Shown: positions 36,341 to 49,556, counted from the stretch's first letter. The stretch is DNA of 64,000 bases from Homarus americanus (GCF_018991925.1 NW_024722158.1:9118420-9182419); one strand, 5' to 3'. Notes: generated by a model not told the origin, from the sequence alone. Numbers and translations are program-made.

Positions 36341-36985
36341 TCAGGAGTCTCTCAGTGAACAGACTCCTGACCATCAGTAACAAACAGTGTGACATGATCA
36401 CACCAAGACTCATGGCTGAAGCCTTGTCCTGATGGTTCCTGGGTTCACCTCCTGCAGTGGAGCCTTACAGGCCTGGGTTCCTGAGGATCGCCATCAGTAA
36501 ATAAGGTCGTATTAAATGTATATAGTTTCTCAGTAATCATTTTGTGTTTTGGTGTTTAGTTAAAATGTTTATATTCTATTGTTTATTACACCACAAACAT
36601 ATATAGAATGTATTGGAGTCAGCCTGAGGATGTATATAAATAGACAAATGATATAGAAAGTATTGAAAATTTAATCGACAATTGGAAAAGAATGGATAAT
36701 GCTCATGGTCTCTTACATAGAGTGAAAAATCAGCTGTTTCTGCAGATGATACAATTAGGTGAAGAAAGGTTATAAATATAGTGAATGAATGTAGAATTAG
36801 AAAATGAAAGGAGAATGTGAGAGATAGTAGCTTGATGAATGAAGACAGAGTGAATAATTAACACTTACCTGTATGATAGAATGGAAACAATTGGGTGGTT
36901 TCAGATATCTGACTTGGATTTGTCAACAAGTGGAATAATGGATGATAAACGAACCGTAGTGTAGCTGAGTGAAGAAATCATTAAG

Positions 36986-36989
<4 letters not shown>
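36341..36989. other. intronic sequence, nothing recognised
   Basis: No exon, element or defined repeat seen. Confidence 0.45.
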
Positions 36990-37060
<71 letters not shown>

Positions 37061-37061
37061 C
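36990..37061. repeat. (GA)n microsatellite
   Basis: GA run with one AA interruption. Confidence 0.97.
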
Positions 37062-37204
37062 TACCAACAAGTACTAAACACAAGAAAAAATAACAGTTTG
37101 AACAGATGTTATCTATACAGGTATATTGACAGAATTGAAACCGAGAATTGACAGAAAAAATACGGTTGACAGATGAAGAAGACGGGAGAAGGACAGAGAG
37201 GAGG

Positions 37205-38250
37205 TAGAGTGGAGAGATGGGGGTAGGAGAGACATGGAGGTAAGAGGAGAAATAGACGTAGGAGGAGACATGGAGGTAGGAATGAGACATGGGGGTAGGA
37301 GTGAGACATGGGGGTAGGAGGAGACATGGGGGTAGGAGGAGACACAGGAGGAGAGACGGAGGTAGGAGGAGACATGGAGGAGGAGACATGGAGGTAGGGA
37401 GGAGAGATGGAGGAGTGAGAGAGATGGGGGGTAGGAGTGAGACATGGGGTAGGGAGGAGAAATGGAGGTAGGGAGGAGAAATGGAGGCAGGAGGAGACAT
37501 GGGGCTAGGAGGAGACATGGAGGTAGGAGTGGAGAGATGGAGGAGGAGTGAGACATGGAGGTAGGAGTGAGACATGGAGGTAGGAGGAGACAAGGGAGGG
37601 AGGAGAAATAGAGGGGAGAAGAGATGGGGTAGGAGGAGACATGGAGGTAGGAGGAGACAGGAGTTAGAGATGAGGTAGGAGGAGACATGAGAAGAGAGAC
37701 ATGGAGTATGGAGAGACTGGAGGCAGGAGTGGGGAGACATGGAGGCAGGAGACACATGAGGAGAGACATGGAGGTAGGAGGAGACATGGAGGTAGAGTGA
37801 GACATGGAGGTAGGATGAGACATGGAGTGTGAGGAGGAACATGGTGATGAGACATGATAGGAGGAGACATGGAGGTAGGAGTGGAGACATGGAGTGTAGG
37901 AGTTGAGATGGAGGTAGGAGGAGACATGGAGGTGGGGATGAGACATGGAGGAGGAGGAGATGGGAGGAGGAGACATGAGGGTAGGAGTGAGACATGGAGG
38001 AGTTGGAGACATGGAGGCAGGAGGGAGACATGGAGGTGAGGGAGGAGACACAAGGAGGAGTAGAGATGGAGGTAGGAGTGAGACATGGAGGTGGAGAGAG
38101 AGATGGGGGTAGGAGGGAGACATGAGGTAGGAGGACACACACATGGAGGCAGGAGTAGCAGGGATGAGGAGGAGACATGGGAGGAGTGAGACATGAGGTA
38201 GGAGGAGAGATGAGGTAGGAGTGAGACATGGAGGGTGGGGTGGAGACTGT
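37205..38250. repeat. 18-bp satellite GAGACATGGAGGTAGGAG
   Basis: About 55 units with core GACATGGAGGTAGGAGGA and many one-base indels. It passes without a break into the next block. It shares GACATGG with the satellite at 27.5-29.6 kb. Confidence 0.95.
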
Positions 38251-41200
38251 GGAGTGGGAGTTAGAGATGGAGGTGGGGTGGGACATGGAGGTGGGGTGGG
38301 GATGGGGGTGGGGTGGGGACATGGGGTGGGAGTGACACATGTGGGCGTGGGGTTGTGGAGGTGGGGTTAGGGGATGAGGTGGGAATTGGGACATGGGGTG
38401 GGGTGAGACATGTAGGGTGGGACATGGGATTGGGGTGGGACATGGGGTGGGGTGGGGACATGGGTGGGGTGGGACATGGAGGTGGGGTGGGACATGGAGG
38501 TGGGGTTAGAGATGGAGGTGGGGTGGGACAGTGGAGGTATGGGTGAGACATGGGTGGGATGGGACATGGGTGGGATTGAGACATGTGGGGTGGGACATGG
38601 AGGTGGGGTGGGACATGGGTGGGGTGGGACATGGAGGTGGGTTGGACATGGGTGGGGTTTAGGATGGGTGGGGTGGGACATGGGGTGGGGTGGGACATGG
38701 AGTGGGGTGGGGTTAGGTGGGGTGGGACAGGTGGGGGACACATGTGGGGTGGGACATGGAGGTGGGGTGGGACATGGAGTGGGGTGGGACATGGGTGGGG
38801 GTGGGACATGGAGGTGGGGTGGGCACTGTGGGGTGGGACATGGAGGTGGGTGGGACATGGGTGGGTGGGACATGGGTGGGGTTAGGATGGGTGGGGTGGG
38901 ACATGGGAGGTGGGGTGGGACATGGAGTGGAGATTGAGAGGATGGGGATGGGGTGGGGACATGAGGGTGGGGTGACACATGTGGGGGGTAGGACATGGAG
39001 GTGGGTGGGACATGGAGGTGGGGAGTGGGACATGGGAGGTGGGAGTTGGGATGGAGGTGGGGTGGGACATGGGAGGTGGGGTGGGGATGGGGTGGGGAAT
39101 TGGGACATGGGGTGGGAATTGGCATGTGGGGTGAGACATGGAGGGTGGGGAGTTAGGGATGGGGGTGGGAGTGGGACATGGTGGTAGGGTGGAGACATGG
39201 AGTGGGGTGAGGATGGAGTGGGGAGTGGGACATGGAGGTGGGGTGGAGACATGGGGTTGGGGTGAGACATGGAGGTGGGGTGAGGAGATGGGTGGGAGTG
39301 GGACATGGAGGATTGAGGACATGGAGGTGGGGAGTGGAGGACATGAGGGTGGGAGTGGGACATGGAGGGTGGGGACTGTGGGGAGTGGGAGTGGGACATT
39401 GGGGTGGGGTTAGGGATGGGGTGGGGAGTGGGGGGACATGGGGTGGGGTGGGACATGGAGGTGGGAGGACTGTGGGTGGGGTGGGACGCAGGTGGGGTGG
39501 GGATGGGTGGGGAATTGAGGGATGGGGTGGGGTGGGACATGGAGGTGGACATGGAGGTGGGGTGGGACATGGAGTGGGGTGAGGGACATGGGGTGGGGTG
39601 GGGATGGAGGTGGGGTGGGGATGGGGGTGGGTGGGACATGGGTGGGGTTGGGGATGGGTGGGATTGGGACATGGGTGGGGTTGGGACATGGGTGGGGTGG
39701 GACGTAGGTTGGGGTGGGACGTGGATGTGGGGATTGGGGTGGAGTTGGAGTTGGGGATGGGGTGGGGGTGGGACATGGATGTAGGGTGGGGAGGTGGAGT
39801 GGGAGTGAGATGGGTGGGAGTGGGGATGGGGTGGGGTGGGACATGGATGTGAATTGAGGATGGGTGGGGTGGGGATGGAGGTGGGGGTGGGGATGGGATT
39901 GGGGTGGGACGTGGAGTTGGGGTGGGACATGGGTGGGGTGGGGACATGGGTGGGGTGGAGACATGGGGGTTGGGGTGGGACATGGATGTGGGTGAGATGG
40001 GGGTGGGAGGTGAGACATGGGTGGGGTGAGACATGGATGAGTGGTGAGGATGGAGGTGGGGTGAGATGGAGTGGGGAGTGGAGATGGGGGTGGGGTGGGA
40101 CATGGGGTGGGGATTGGGACATGGATGTGGGGTGAGATGGGGTGGGGTGAGATGGGGTGGGGTGGACATGGATGTGGGTGGGGAGTGGGTGGGGTGGGGA
40201 CATGGAGGTGGGGTGGGACATGGGTGGGGTGGGGACGTGGGGTTGGGGTGGGACATGGTGTGGGGTGGGGATGGGTGGGGTGGGGGATGGGGTGGGAATT
40301 GAGAGGATGGGGTGGGAGTGGGACATGGGAGTGGGGTGGGACATGTGGAGTGAGACATGGAGTGGGGTGGGACATGGGTGGGGTGGGGATGGGTGGGAGT
40401 GGGACATGGTGGTGGGGTTAGGATGGAGGTGGGGTGGGACATGGAGGTGGGGTGAGAATGGGGGGTGGGATTGAGGACATGGAGGGTGGGACATGGGAGT
40501 AGGGGTGAGGAGGATGGAGTTGGGGTGGGGACATGGGGTGGGAGTGGACATGGGTGGGGATGGGACATGGGGTGGGGTGGGACATGGGGTGGGATTGGGG
40601 ACACGGAGGTGGGGTGGACATGGAGGGAGTGGACATGGAGGTGGGGTGGGACATGTGGGAGTGGACATGGGGATGGGAGTGGGACATGGGTGGGGTGAGG
40701 ATGGGGAGGTGGGACATGGGTGGGGTGAGGAGATGGGGGTGGGAGTGGGACATGGGTGGGAAGGTGGGATGGGTGGGGAGTGGGTGGGACATGGGTGGGG
40801 TGGGTGTGGGGAACATGGGTGGTGGGGTGGGGACAGGTGTGAGGTGGGTGAGACATGGAAGTGGGTGGGACATGGGTGGGGTGGGTGGGGACATGGGTGG
40901 GGTGGGTGGGACATGGGTGGGTGGGACATGGGTGGGGAGTGGGTGGGACATGGGTGGGGTGGGGTGTATGGGTGGAGTGGGGTGGGACATGGGTGGGGTG
41001 TGGGTGGGACATGGGTGGGGTGGGGTGGGACATGGGTGGGGGTGGTGGGGAATGGGTGGGGGTGGGGGGGACATGGGTGGTGGGGTTGTGGGTGGGGGGT
41101 GGGTGGGACATGGGTGGGGTGGGTGGGACATGGGTGGGGTGTGGGATGGGGATGGGTGGGACATGGGTGGGGGTGGGGACTGGGGAGTGGGGATCATGGG

Positions 41201-43045
41201 GGTGGGTGAGAGATGGGGTGGGGTGAAGATGGAAGGTTGGAAGGTGAGATGGGGGTTGAGGACATGGGTGGGGTGGGGACATGGGGTGGGAGTGATTGGG
41301 GATACATGGAGTTGGGTGTGGGACATGGGTGGGGATGGGTGGGACATGGGTGGGGTGGGGACATGGGGAGGGTGGGTGTGGGACATGGGTGGGGATGGGG
41401 TGGGACATGGGTGGGAGTGGGTGGGGAGTGGGTGGGGGTGGGGTGGGATGGGATGGGGTGGGGACATGGGTGGGGTGGTGGGACATGGGTGGGGTGTGAG
41501 ATGGGGAATGGGTGGGGTGGGGTGGGGTGGGGATTGAGGTGGGTGGGGACTGGGTGGGGTGGGGTGGGACATGTGGGGTGAGTGGGACATGGGTGGGGTG
41601 GAGATTGGGAGGGTGGATTGGGGTGGGGTGAGACATGGGTGGGGTGGTGGGACATGGGTGAGGGGTGGGGAGGATGGGGGTGGGTGGGATGGGTGGGGGT
41701 GGGGATGGGGACATGGGTGGGGGGTGGGACATGGGTGTGTGGGTGGGATGGGTGGGGTGGGGATGGGTGGGGGTGGGGAGTGGGACATGGGTGGGGTGGG
41801 GAGACGTGGGTGAGAGTGGGGTGGGAAATGGGTGGGGTGGGGTTGGGAGAAGGGTGGGGATGGGGTGAGGTGGGGTGGGTGGGGCATGGGTGGGTGGGGT
41901 GGGGACATGGGTGGGTGGGTGGGACAGTGGGGTGGGGTGGGACGTGAGGTGGGTGGGTGAGGACATGGGTGGGGGTGGGTGGGACATGGGTGGGGTGGGG
42001 TGGGGACATGGGTGGGGGTGGGACATGGGTGGTGGAGTGAGACATGGGTGGGTGGGTTGGGGCAGGGTGAGGGTGGGTGGGGAGATGGGTGGGTGGGTGG
42101 GACTGGGTGGAGTGGGGTGGGACATGGGTGGGTGGGGTGAGACATGAGGTGGGGTGAATGGGGTGGGTGGGGGTGGGTGGGAGAATGGGGGTGGGGTGGG
42201 ACATGGGGTGGGGTGGGGGGACATGGGTGGGGTGAGGGTGGGGTGGGGATGGAGGGTGGGGATGTGAGTGAGGACATGGGTGGGTGGGTGGGACATGGGT
42301 GGTGGGGTGGGGACATGGGTGGAGTGGGTTGGGACATGGGTGGGGTGGTGGGACATGGGTGGGGTGGTGGGACATGGGTGGGGTGGGGATTGAGGAGGTG
42401 GGGTTATGGAGGTGGGGTGGGGATGGGGATGGGGTGAGGACATGGGTGGTAGGTGGGAAATGGGGTAGGTGGGGACATGGGTGGGGTGGGGGGAGATGGG
42501 GTGGGGGTGGGAGATTGGGTTGGGGTGGGGTGGGAGATGGGTGGGGGTGGGACATGGGTGGGGTGGGGACATGGGTGGGGTGGGGACATGGGTGGGGTGG
42601 GTGTAGATGGGGTGGGGTGGGACATGGGTGGGGTGGGGTGGGACATGGGTGGGGTGGGTGGGAATGGTGGTGGGGTTGGGACATGGGTGGGGTGAGGTGG
42701 GGACATGGGTGGGGTGGGACATGGGTGGAGTGGGTGGGGTACTGGGTGGGGGTGGGGTGGGTGGGTGGGGTGGGTGAGTGTGGGTGGGGTGTGTGGGATG
42801 GGGGTGGGGTGGGGACATGGGTGGGAATTGAGGTGGGAGTGAGACGTGGAGGTAGGAATGAGAATGGAGTGGGGTGAGGATGGAGGTGGGGTGGGGATGT
42901 GGTGGGGTGGGACATGGGAGGGTGGGGACATGGATGTGGGGTGAAGATGGAGTGGGGGTGGGGATGGGGTGGGGTGGGACATGTGGGTGGGGGTCAGACT
43001 GGGTGGGAATTGGGACATGGGTGGGGTGGGACGTGGGTGGGGTGG
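38250..43045. repeat. 17-19-bp G-rich satellite (GGGACATGGGTGGGGTG), 4.8 kb
   Basis: Units GGGACATGGAGGTGGGGTG grade into GGGACATGGGTGGGGTG. Runs of three to five G separated by 1-7 bases occur throughout, the pattern expected of G-quadruplexes. Very long reading frames on both strands (up to about 1300 codons, Pro/His-rich on the minus strand) are low-complexity products, not a gene. Confidence 0.97.
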
Positions 43046-43047
43046 GG

Positions 43048-43997
43048 CCACTCCACCACCTCTCCCTCCCCACCCACCACCTCTCTCTCTCACCCACTCC
43101 ACACCACCTCTCTCTCCTCACTCACCCACTCTCTCCTCTCAACACTCTCCACCACCTCTTCTCACCACTCACACCTCCTTTCTCTCACCACCTCTTCTCT
43201 CTCTCAACACTCTGTCACTCTCTCTCTCAACACCTACCTGACCTCTCTCTCTTCTCACCTGACTCTCTCTCAACACTCATCTGACTCTCTCAATGACTCA
43301 CCACCTTCTCTTTCAACACTCACCACCTCTTCCTAACACTTGCTCTGACTCTTTCTCAACACCTCACTTCCACCTTTCTTTACTCCACTCCCCACCCACT
43401 CTCCCCACTCCACTCCACCTCTCTCCCCAATCTGACCCCCCTCTCTCACCCACCTCACCCCCTCCCCCACCCACCTGACCCTCTCTCCACCACCTCTCTC
43501 CCCACCCACTCACTGACCTCTCTCTCTCCCCCACCACTCCACCACCTCTCTCACCTCACTCACCTGACCTCTCTCACCACTCCACCACCCTCTCTCTCTC
43601 TCTCACCACTCACCACCTCTACTACTCACCACCTCTCTCACCACTCACCACCTCTCACCACCACCACACTCCACCCCCACTCCACTCCACCCCACTCTCT
43701 CCCCACACCCCACCCCCTCTCACCCAGACCCCTCTCACCCTGACCCCCCTCCCCCACTCACCCACCCCCCCACTCACTCCACACCCTCTCCCCACACCAC
43801 CACCCTCTCTCACCACCTGACCTCTTCCTCACCACCTGACCTCTCTCACCACTCACCTGACCTCTCTCACCACTCACCACCTCACCACTCACCACCTCTG
43901 TCACCACTCACCACCTTCTCTCACAACTCACCACCTCTTCTCACTCACCACCTTCTCACCACTCACCTACTCTCACTCTCACTCTCACTCTCACTCT
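43048..43997. repeat. C/T-rich CTCACCACCTCTCTC tract reaching the gap
   Basis: Switches within a few bases from G-rich to C/T-rich. Words CACTCACCACCTCTCTCAC repeat irregularly, and the last 25 bases before the gap are CACTCT hexamers. Confidence 0.9.
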
Positions 43998-44097
43998 NNN
44001 NNNNNNNNNNNNNNNNNNNNNNNNNNNNNNNNNNNNNNNNNNNNNNNNNNNNNNNNNNNNNNNNNNNNNNNNNNNNNNNNNNNNNNNNNNNNNNNNN
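43998..44097. other. assembly gap, exactly 100 N
   Basis: Second conventional 100-N placeholder. With the gap at 25288 it delimits an 18,610-bp contig. Confidence 0.99.
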
Positions 44098-44240
44098 GTT
44101 AGTCTTGGGACACCTAGCCTCAGGGCACATTAATCTTAATACACACTAATATTAGGACACACAATTCTTCACACACACATTAAAACTAGGACACATAAGT
44201 CTTAGGACACATTCCACTAATCATAATGTCCCAAAACCAC
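44098..44240. repeat. degenerate TTAGGACACATTAAT repeat at the gap edge
   Basis: CTTGGGACAC, ATTAGGACACAC, CTAGGACACATAAG and CTTAGGACACATT are the reverse complement of the words just after the first gap (25388-25620). Confidence 0.6.
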
Positions 44241-44509
44241 CTTTCTCGTATACCAGAATGTCCAAGAGAGAGAGAGAACGAGACATTCCCCACATCACAA
44301 AAGCCACATCACATTAGTCTCCACATTTAAGACCTCTTCATTATTATTATCCATCTCTGTATTGTAAACCCTACGTTATTTTTTCTCCAGGTACATCGCA
44401 CACATTATTAAAACACCAGGAGGTTCCTTGAGTGTAATTAGAACTGGTGTCTCTTGAGTTTTATTCATTCTTAGGAGTGGGAAGCGTGTGTGAACGTCGG
44501 ATTCATTGT

Positions 44510-45281
44510 TTTGAAGATTAACTATCCTAATGCTAATCTAACCTATCGCTAATCTAGCCTTATTTATCGTAATGCTAATGTAAACTTGTTAAACCTAATG
44601 CTACACTAACCTAATTTAACCTAACGCTTATATAACCTACTCTAATCTATCCAATTATTACATAACCTAACCTCATACTGACCTGATCTAACCTAACCTT
44701 ATACCTTACATGACCTACCATAACCTAACCTTATACTTTACTTGACCTAACATAACCTAACCTTATACCTTACTTGACCTACCATAACGTAACCTTATAC
44801 CTTACATGATCTAACATAACCTAACCTTATACCTTACATGATCCAACATAACCTAACCTTATACCTTACATGATCCAACATAACCTAACCTTATACCTTA
44901 CATGACCTAACCATAACCTAACCTTATACTTTACTTGACCTAACATAACCTAACCTTATACCTTACTTGACCTACCATAACGTAACCTTATACCTTACAT
45001 GATCTAACATAACCTAACCTTATACCTTACATGATCCAACATAACCTAACCTTATACCTTACATGATCCAACATAACCTAACCTTATACCTTACATGACC
45101 TAACATAACCTGTTCTAACCTAACCTTATACCTTACATGACCTAACATAACCTGTTCTAACCTAACCAAATGTAACCTAACCAAATGTAACCTAACCAAA
45201 TGTAACCTAACCTAATCTAACCTTACTACCCGGGTAACGTTAGGGCGAAATAAGCTGTGGTGGCTAATTTTCAGGTGATAC
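44510..45281. mobile_element. foldback element with CCTAA core, copy 6 (expanded)
   Basis: The right terminus GTAACGTTAGGGCGAAATAA, then GTGGCTAATTTTCAGGTGAT, is typical of the family. The interior is about 700 bp of CCTAACC-derived sequence, including a 32-bp satellite. The left terminus is eroded (GAAGATTAAC near 44514 only). Confidence 0.68.
44690..45130. repeat. 32-bp satellite organised as a 193-bp higher-order repeat
   Basis: Units CATAACCTAACCTTATACCT + TACATGATCCAA. The five- to six-unit block starting with TTATACTTTACTTGACC at 44731 recurs almost exactly at 44924, a period of 193 bp. Confidence 0.9.
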
Positions 45282-46382
45282 AAATATAGTTCTTCCATAG
45301 AGACAAAGGCTAATGTTATTCTTTTAATCAACCGTAAGACACAATGTGTTGAACTAATATCGATTTCACATTAAAAGATAAAATTAACGTGAAAAAAACG
45401 AAGCTTGACGCATTAATGCTCCTCTTGTTGCAACAGGTGAAGTTATTTCGTATTTTGGTAAGGTTTTTTAAGTTAATCAGTAGTTCTCAGTAGTTAGGTG
45501 AGATTTGGTGAGTTTAGCTGAAGTGAATTTAAAGATTTACTGTGAAGAACAACAAGACTTGAGTTTACTATGAGGAAAACTTATTGTGTCGAAGCTTTTT
45601 TTGGGTCTGGTTGGTGTGTGTAGGTGATGCTGCTGGGATCTGTTTATCAGTCTGCTCACGATAAAGGTTACATAAAGTTGATGAAAAAAATCGCATCTAC
45701 CAGGTGTTATCAGGTAACTGTTTGCATGATATCAATGATGTTAAATTGATGTGAAATGGGAAAATGTTATGCGAGGCCATTTTACACTAAACTGGTGGTA
45801 AATAAGGAACCCTTTTACTCTGCTCTTAAGTTCATTCTCATATATATATATAACCCTGACAGAAGTGCCATTGTCAGGCTTTATTCCCCGACTGCCAGTA
45901 CACAGATGTGGAAGGAAACACCTGTATGATAATCAAAGAAACACTCAGGTAAGTTTATACCTCCGCAAGGACCGCTGATAATTTTTTCCACCTGGTGCTG
46001 TGACTAACAGACTAATGAGACTGGAATTAAACTGTTTAAGAGTCAGTCCTCGAGGCTCTATGACTGTAAACTCTGGGGTCTCTTCAATCATGACTTAATG
46101 AACATAACTGCCAGGGGAAGAAACTTTTAAAGCAAATTCTTGATGTTCATTCTTGATGTTATAATAATTGTTGCCAGGCCAGCTGTCTACACCTACAGTA
46201 AAAGTGGTGCTTAACTCCGTCGTTCATGAGGGGGGAGCCGTCCAGTAAGGAGCATCACCTCAGTTTTACTACACACCGTTCTGTCATTGAAAGACATAAC
46301 AAGCAAGATCCTGAGGACTTCGGGGTATGTGCCGTACACCTATAACGTAAATACCTTAATCTATCTATATAAAACAAAGAAG
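45282..46382. other. intron 5' side of exon B in the corrected order, nothing recognised
   Basis: AT-rich. No exon-like frame with splice signals was recognised. Confidence 0.45.
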
Positions 46383-46597
46383 TACAGGGTGAGCATAAAG
46401 TCTTTCCCTGATTACAAACATTTATTACACAAAACATATGCTAGGTATAAACATACAGTTTTTTGCAGCTTAAAATATGCATGAAAAAAAATCTATGAAT
46501 TCGTCTACACAATGCTACAATATTCATGTTTCTATCTAGAATGGTCTTCGAGATATGATTTTCCATAATCAGGGAAAGACTTTTTGCTCACCCTGTA
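46383..46597. mobile_element. mariner-like MITE (211 bp)
   Basis: The ends CAGGGTGAGCATAAAGTCTT and AAGACTTTTTGCTCACCCTG are inverted repeats of about 30 bp (continuing TCCCTGATTA/TAATCAGGGA). The element is flanked by TA at 46383-46384 and 46596-46597. There is no coding capacity. Confidence 0.88.
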
Positions 46598-46661
46598 TGT
46601 CTGTTTGTGTGTTTGTTTGTGTGTCCGCACGAGAATCACGGAAACTACTTTACTGATCTGT

Positions 46662-46868
46662 AGTGATGATGGATGGTGTTATAGGTAGTGATGATGGATG
46701 GTGTTATAGGTAGTGATGATGGATGTTGTTATATGTAGTGATGATGGGTGGTGTTATATGTAGTGATGATGGATGGTGTTATAGGTAGTGATGATGGATG
46801 GTGTTATAGGTAGTGATGATGGATGTTGTTATATGTAGTGATGATGGGTGGTGTTATATGTAGTGATG
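46662..46868. repeat. 25-bp minisatellite
   Basis: About eight units of TAGTGATGATGGATGGTGTT + ATAGG, with a GGATG/GGGTG alternation that itself repeats. Confidence 0.95.
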
Positions 46869-47174
46869 ATTAGACAATAAAAATATAACAGTTTAATGCA
46901 AAAAAATATACTTTGCTGTACCGTTGTAGTGAAAAACATGGTGGAACTTACATACACCGTTAATGAACTATTGATGGAAGAAGAAGTTTTGGGGACTGAA
47001 CAGTGAGACAACGTGGAGCCTCCCGGAGGGTGGCATCCTACCGTGGCCTAGCGAAAGAGCCGTTTCTGCTAGTTTATAATAATGTTTGTTGTAATTGTTT
47101 AACATAGTTAACTTATACCACGTGATTTTTTTTTATGTTTAATATAATTCTAAAACTTAGTCTTACACTTATCC

Positions 47175-47300
47175 ATTCCCAGGACTGGTATTCTCTGTTG
47201 TAGTGAGGTAGTTATTCCCAGGACTGGTATTCTCTGTTGTAGTGAGGTAGTGATTCCCAGGACTGGTATTCTCTGTTGTAGTGAGGTAGTGATTCCCACG
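47175..47300. repeat. 39-bp tandem repeat
   Basis: Three near-identical units of ATTCCCAGGACTGGTATTCT + CTGTTGTAGTGAGGTAGTG. Confidence 0.95.
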
Positions 47301-47376
47301 ACTGGTCCAGTGGTTGTGGGTGTTTATTGTTTCCAGAACACAAAAGTCTGTGCTTCACCTCCTGGTACAGTCGGCC

Positions 47377-47460
47377 ACAGTTCCTCCTGTTACAGTACTT
47401 GGCACATTTTGAGAGCTATGGCAGCTCTGTGTTTGTTTACATTATAGTAAAACTCCCAAA
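47377..47460. mobile_element. distant relative of the 10.85-kb MITE (fragment)
   Basis: AGCTCTGTGTTTGTTTACAT followed by TAGTAAAAC resembles the interior of the element at 10851-11063 and 17029-17140. Termini are not recognisable. Confidence 0.35.
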
Positions 47461-48681
47461 ATGGCCCTAAGGAACCTCATAATAGTAGCCACACTAAGCA
47501 TGCGAAATAAACAGTCCACCTCTATCTGTGAATACACGCATTTCTTGTATGGTTATACTTTTAATACATATGTGGCGGTGAAGCAGTGTGTTGTGACGTA
47601 AGGAGAGAGAGAGAGAGAGGAGGGGGTTCTTTGTCAGTTAGGGGAGAGGTGCACCTACAGTACTATCGTGTCTGGTAATGTGTCCTCAATCTGTGAATGA
47701 TATTTGGTATGTGTATTTAGGTAATATTGCGATAAACCAATATAACGTTATTACAGCCAGTCTTCTTTATTATGTGGACAACATTCGTACTCTGCATGTT
47801 AACTCGTTTGCCAAACATGCATATAGTAGTTTAGCTAAATTTTAGAAGTGATTTCTAAACTTGCCTCCAAGGGTGACCTGATATGTGATTTGTCTTTACT
47901 CTTAATTGAATAATATCAAGTTTGGTATCTGTATGATTCACTCATGACGGTTTTAAGAAAATATGTGTTAAACCAGTCCTGCCACCACCACACAACCTCA
48001 CCCACCCCACACACCATGATAAAGCCTACCACTATCCACTTTTATTCTGCCATCTCTTACACTATGTTGGTATAGTGTCAGGAAGATGGGTATGGATAAG
48101 GTATAGTGTCAGGAATATGGGTATGGATAAGGTATAGTGTCAGGAATATGGGTACGGATTAGGTAGTGCACTCTACTTCATTTCTGTGTGGCTAGTCATA
48201 AAAGTAGGATATGTACCAATTTAGATTTTGGAAGCTATTTTGACGGCTATTTCTAGATCATGTTATTACTAGCTTAACAAGTTGAACAGGTGAACGAAGA
48301 GTAATGAGAAAATAAGACAATAATACACAAATAAAATAGAGAAACAAGACTAAACACCATCAGGTTCTCCTTAACTGGTGCTGAGTGAGACACACACAAT
48401 CAGGACATGCACACGTCGCCTCATCGCTTGACACATAATTCACTTTGTTCACTTAGCAGATTAATCAGCGGGGCTTCCATCTCCATTTCTCTCTTACGTC
48501 GTCACACATTATTCGTGTCCACTGTGCGTGTCTCCTGACTGACATATTCCACCGACATGTTCTCAGATTTCAACAATTATATTACTGACTCAAACCTTCT
48601 GTAATGCGGTCATTGTCTCCTTCCCTTCACTGTATGATCGTATTATTCAGTATTATTCATATACACCTTATTCAACTATGA
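47461..48681. other. intronic sequence with a small tandem repeat
   Basis: The only clear structure is three 31-bp units GGTATAGTGTCAGGAATATG + GGTATGGATAA at 48075-48162. Confidence 0.6.
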
Positions 48682-48890
48682 AAGAGGGTCGTCCCATATG
48701 CATTGCACCAGAGACTAAGCCTTCGGTACACAAGGAGGCAGCATGGCCGGTACTGCACTAGACTGTCTTCACTTCCCCAAATTGAAAATTACTTCTGGGA
48801 ATACTGGGAGTGACCAAGTTCGAACCAACGACAATTAGAAAAGGAGACGAGTAGTATATCCAATCGGCCACCGCATTACATAATAAAGAC
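48682..48890 (-). mobile_element. tRNA-headed SINE, family S, copy 1
   Basis: Minus strand: head GCGGTGGCCGATTGGATAT with B box TGGTTCGAACTTGG. The body is AATTTGGGGAAGTGAAGAC, then GCAGTACCGGCCATGCTGCC, ACCGAAGGCTTAGT and a TATGGGACGACC end. The body is shared with the elements at 58735 and 61243, although the heads differ. Confidence 0.75.
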
Positions 48891-49082
48891 TATTTTATCA
48901 CCAGCACGTTTCTTCATGGACCTATTTACTGTGGTATATAATTATGTTCTTTACTACAGAATTCTTTTAATTCCTCTGATACAGCGTAATTTATTTATTT
49001 CTTACCTCTTCAAAGAACTGTATTCCAGACTACAGTGTGTCATACAATCTTCTTTCTATAAATGTCTATTGGAGTTAGTTCC

Positions 49083-49118
49083 TTAGGTTAGGTTAGGTTA
49101 GGTTAGGTTAGGTTAGGT
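49083..49118. repeat. (TTAGG)n telomere-like array
   Basis: Seven perfect TTAGG units without visible foldback termini. Confidence 0.95.
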
Positions 49119-49552
49119 ATAATAATGAGATTACCCACAACACACAATTTACACCCATCAGGTATCAGTATAATAATGTTCAAATTTACCTTAATTATGC
49201 TCATTTATATTTGTAAAGCAAAATCAGTTGTATTAGAAGAGAGAGAGGAATTTAGTTTTTTATTAATTTATTTATTTATTTATTTATTTATTTATTCCGA
49301 GATATCTAACATTAATTTAGTGATTTTGGATACACACGTGGGCAGTTGTGTTGATAGATAGAATGGGCATTGGTAGGTACTGTAGGTTGATCTTAGGGAA
49401 GGTAGTGGTGGTGCAGGTGGTGATGGGAACTTAAGACTGATGGGACACAACTGAGACACTAATACGACACAACTGAGACACTAATGGAGCACTACTATGA
49501 CACTAATGGGACATAACTAAAGGGACAAATGGAACACAACTGAGACACTAAT

Positions 49553-49556
<4 letters not shown>

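Noticed and set aside
39153..43121. A minus-strand open frame of more than 1300 codons, Pro/His-rich, with several other long frames on both strands at 36.9-43.1 kb
   Set aside because: It is a 17-19-bp G-rich satellite. All frames give the same low-complexity [11 protein letters not shown] text, and there is no unique domain.
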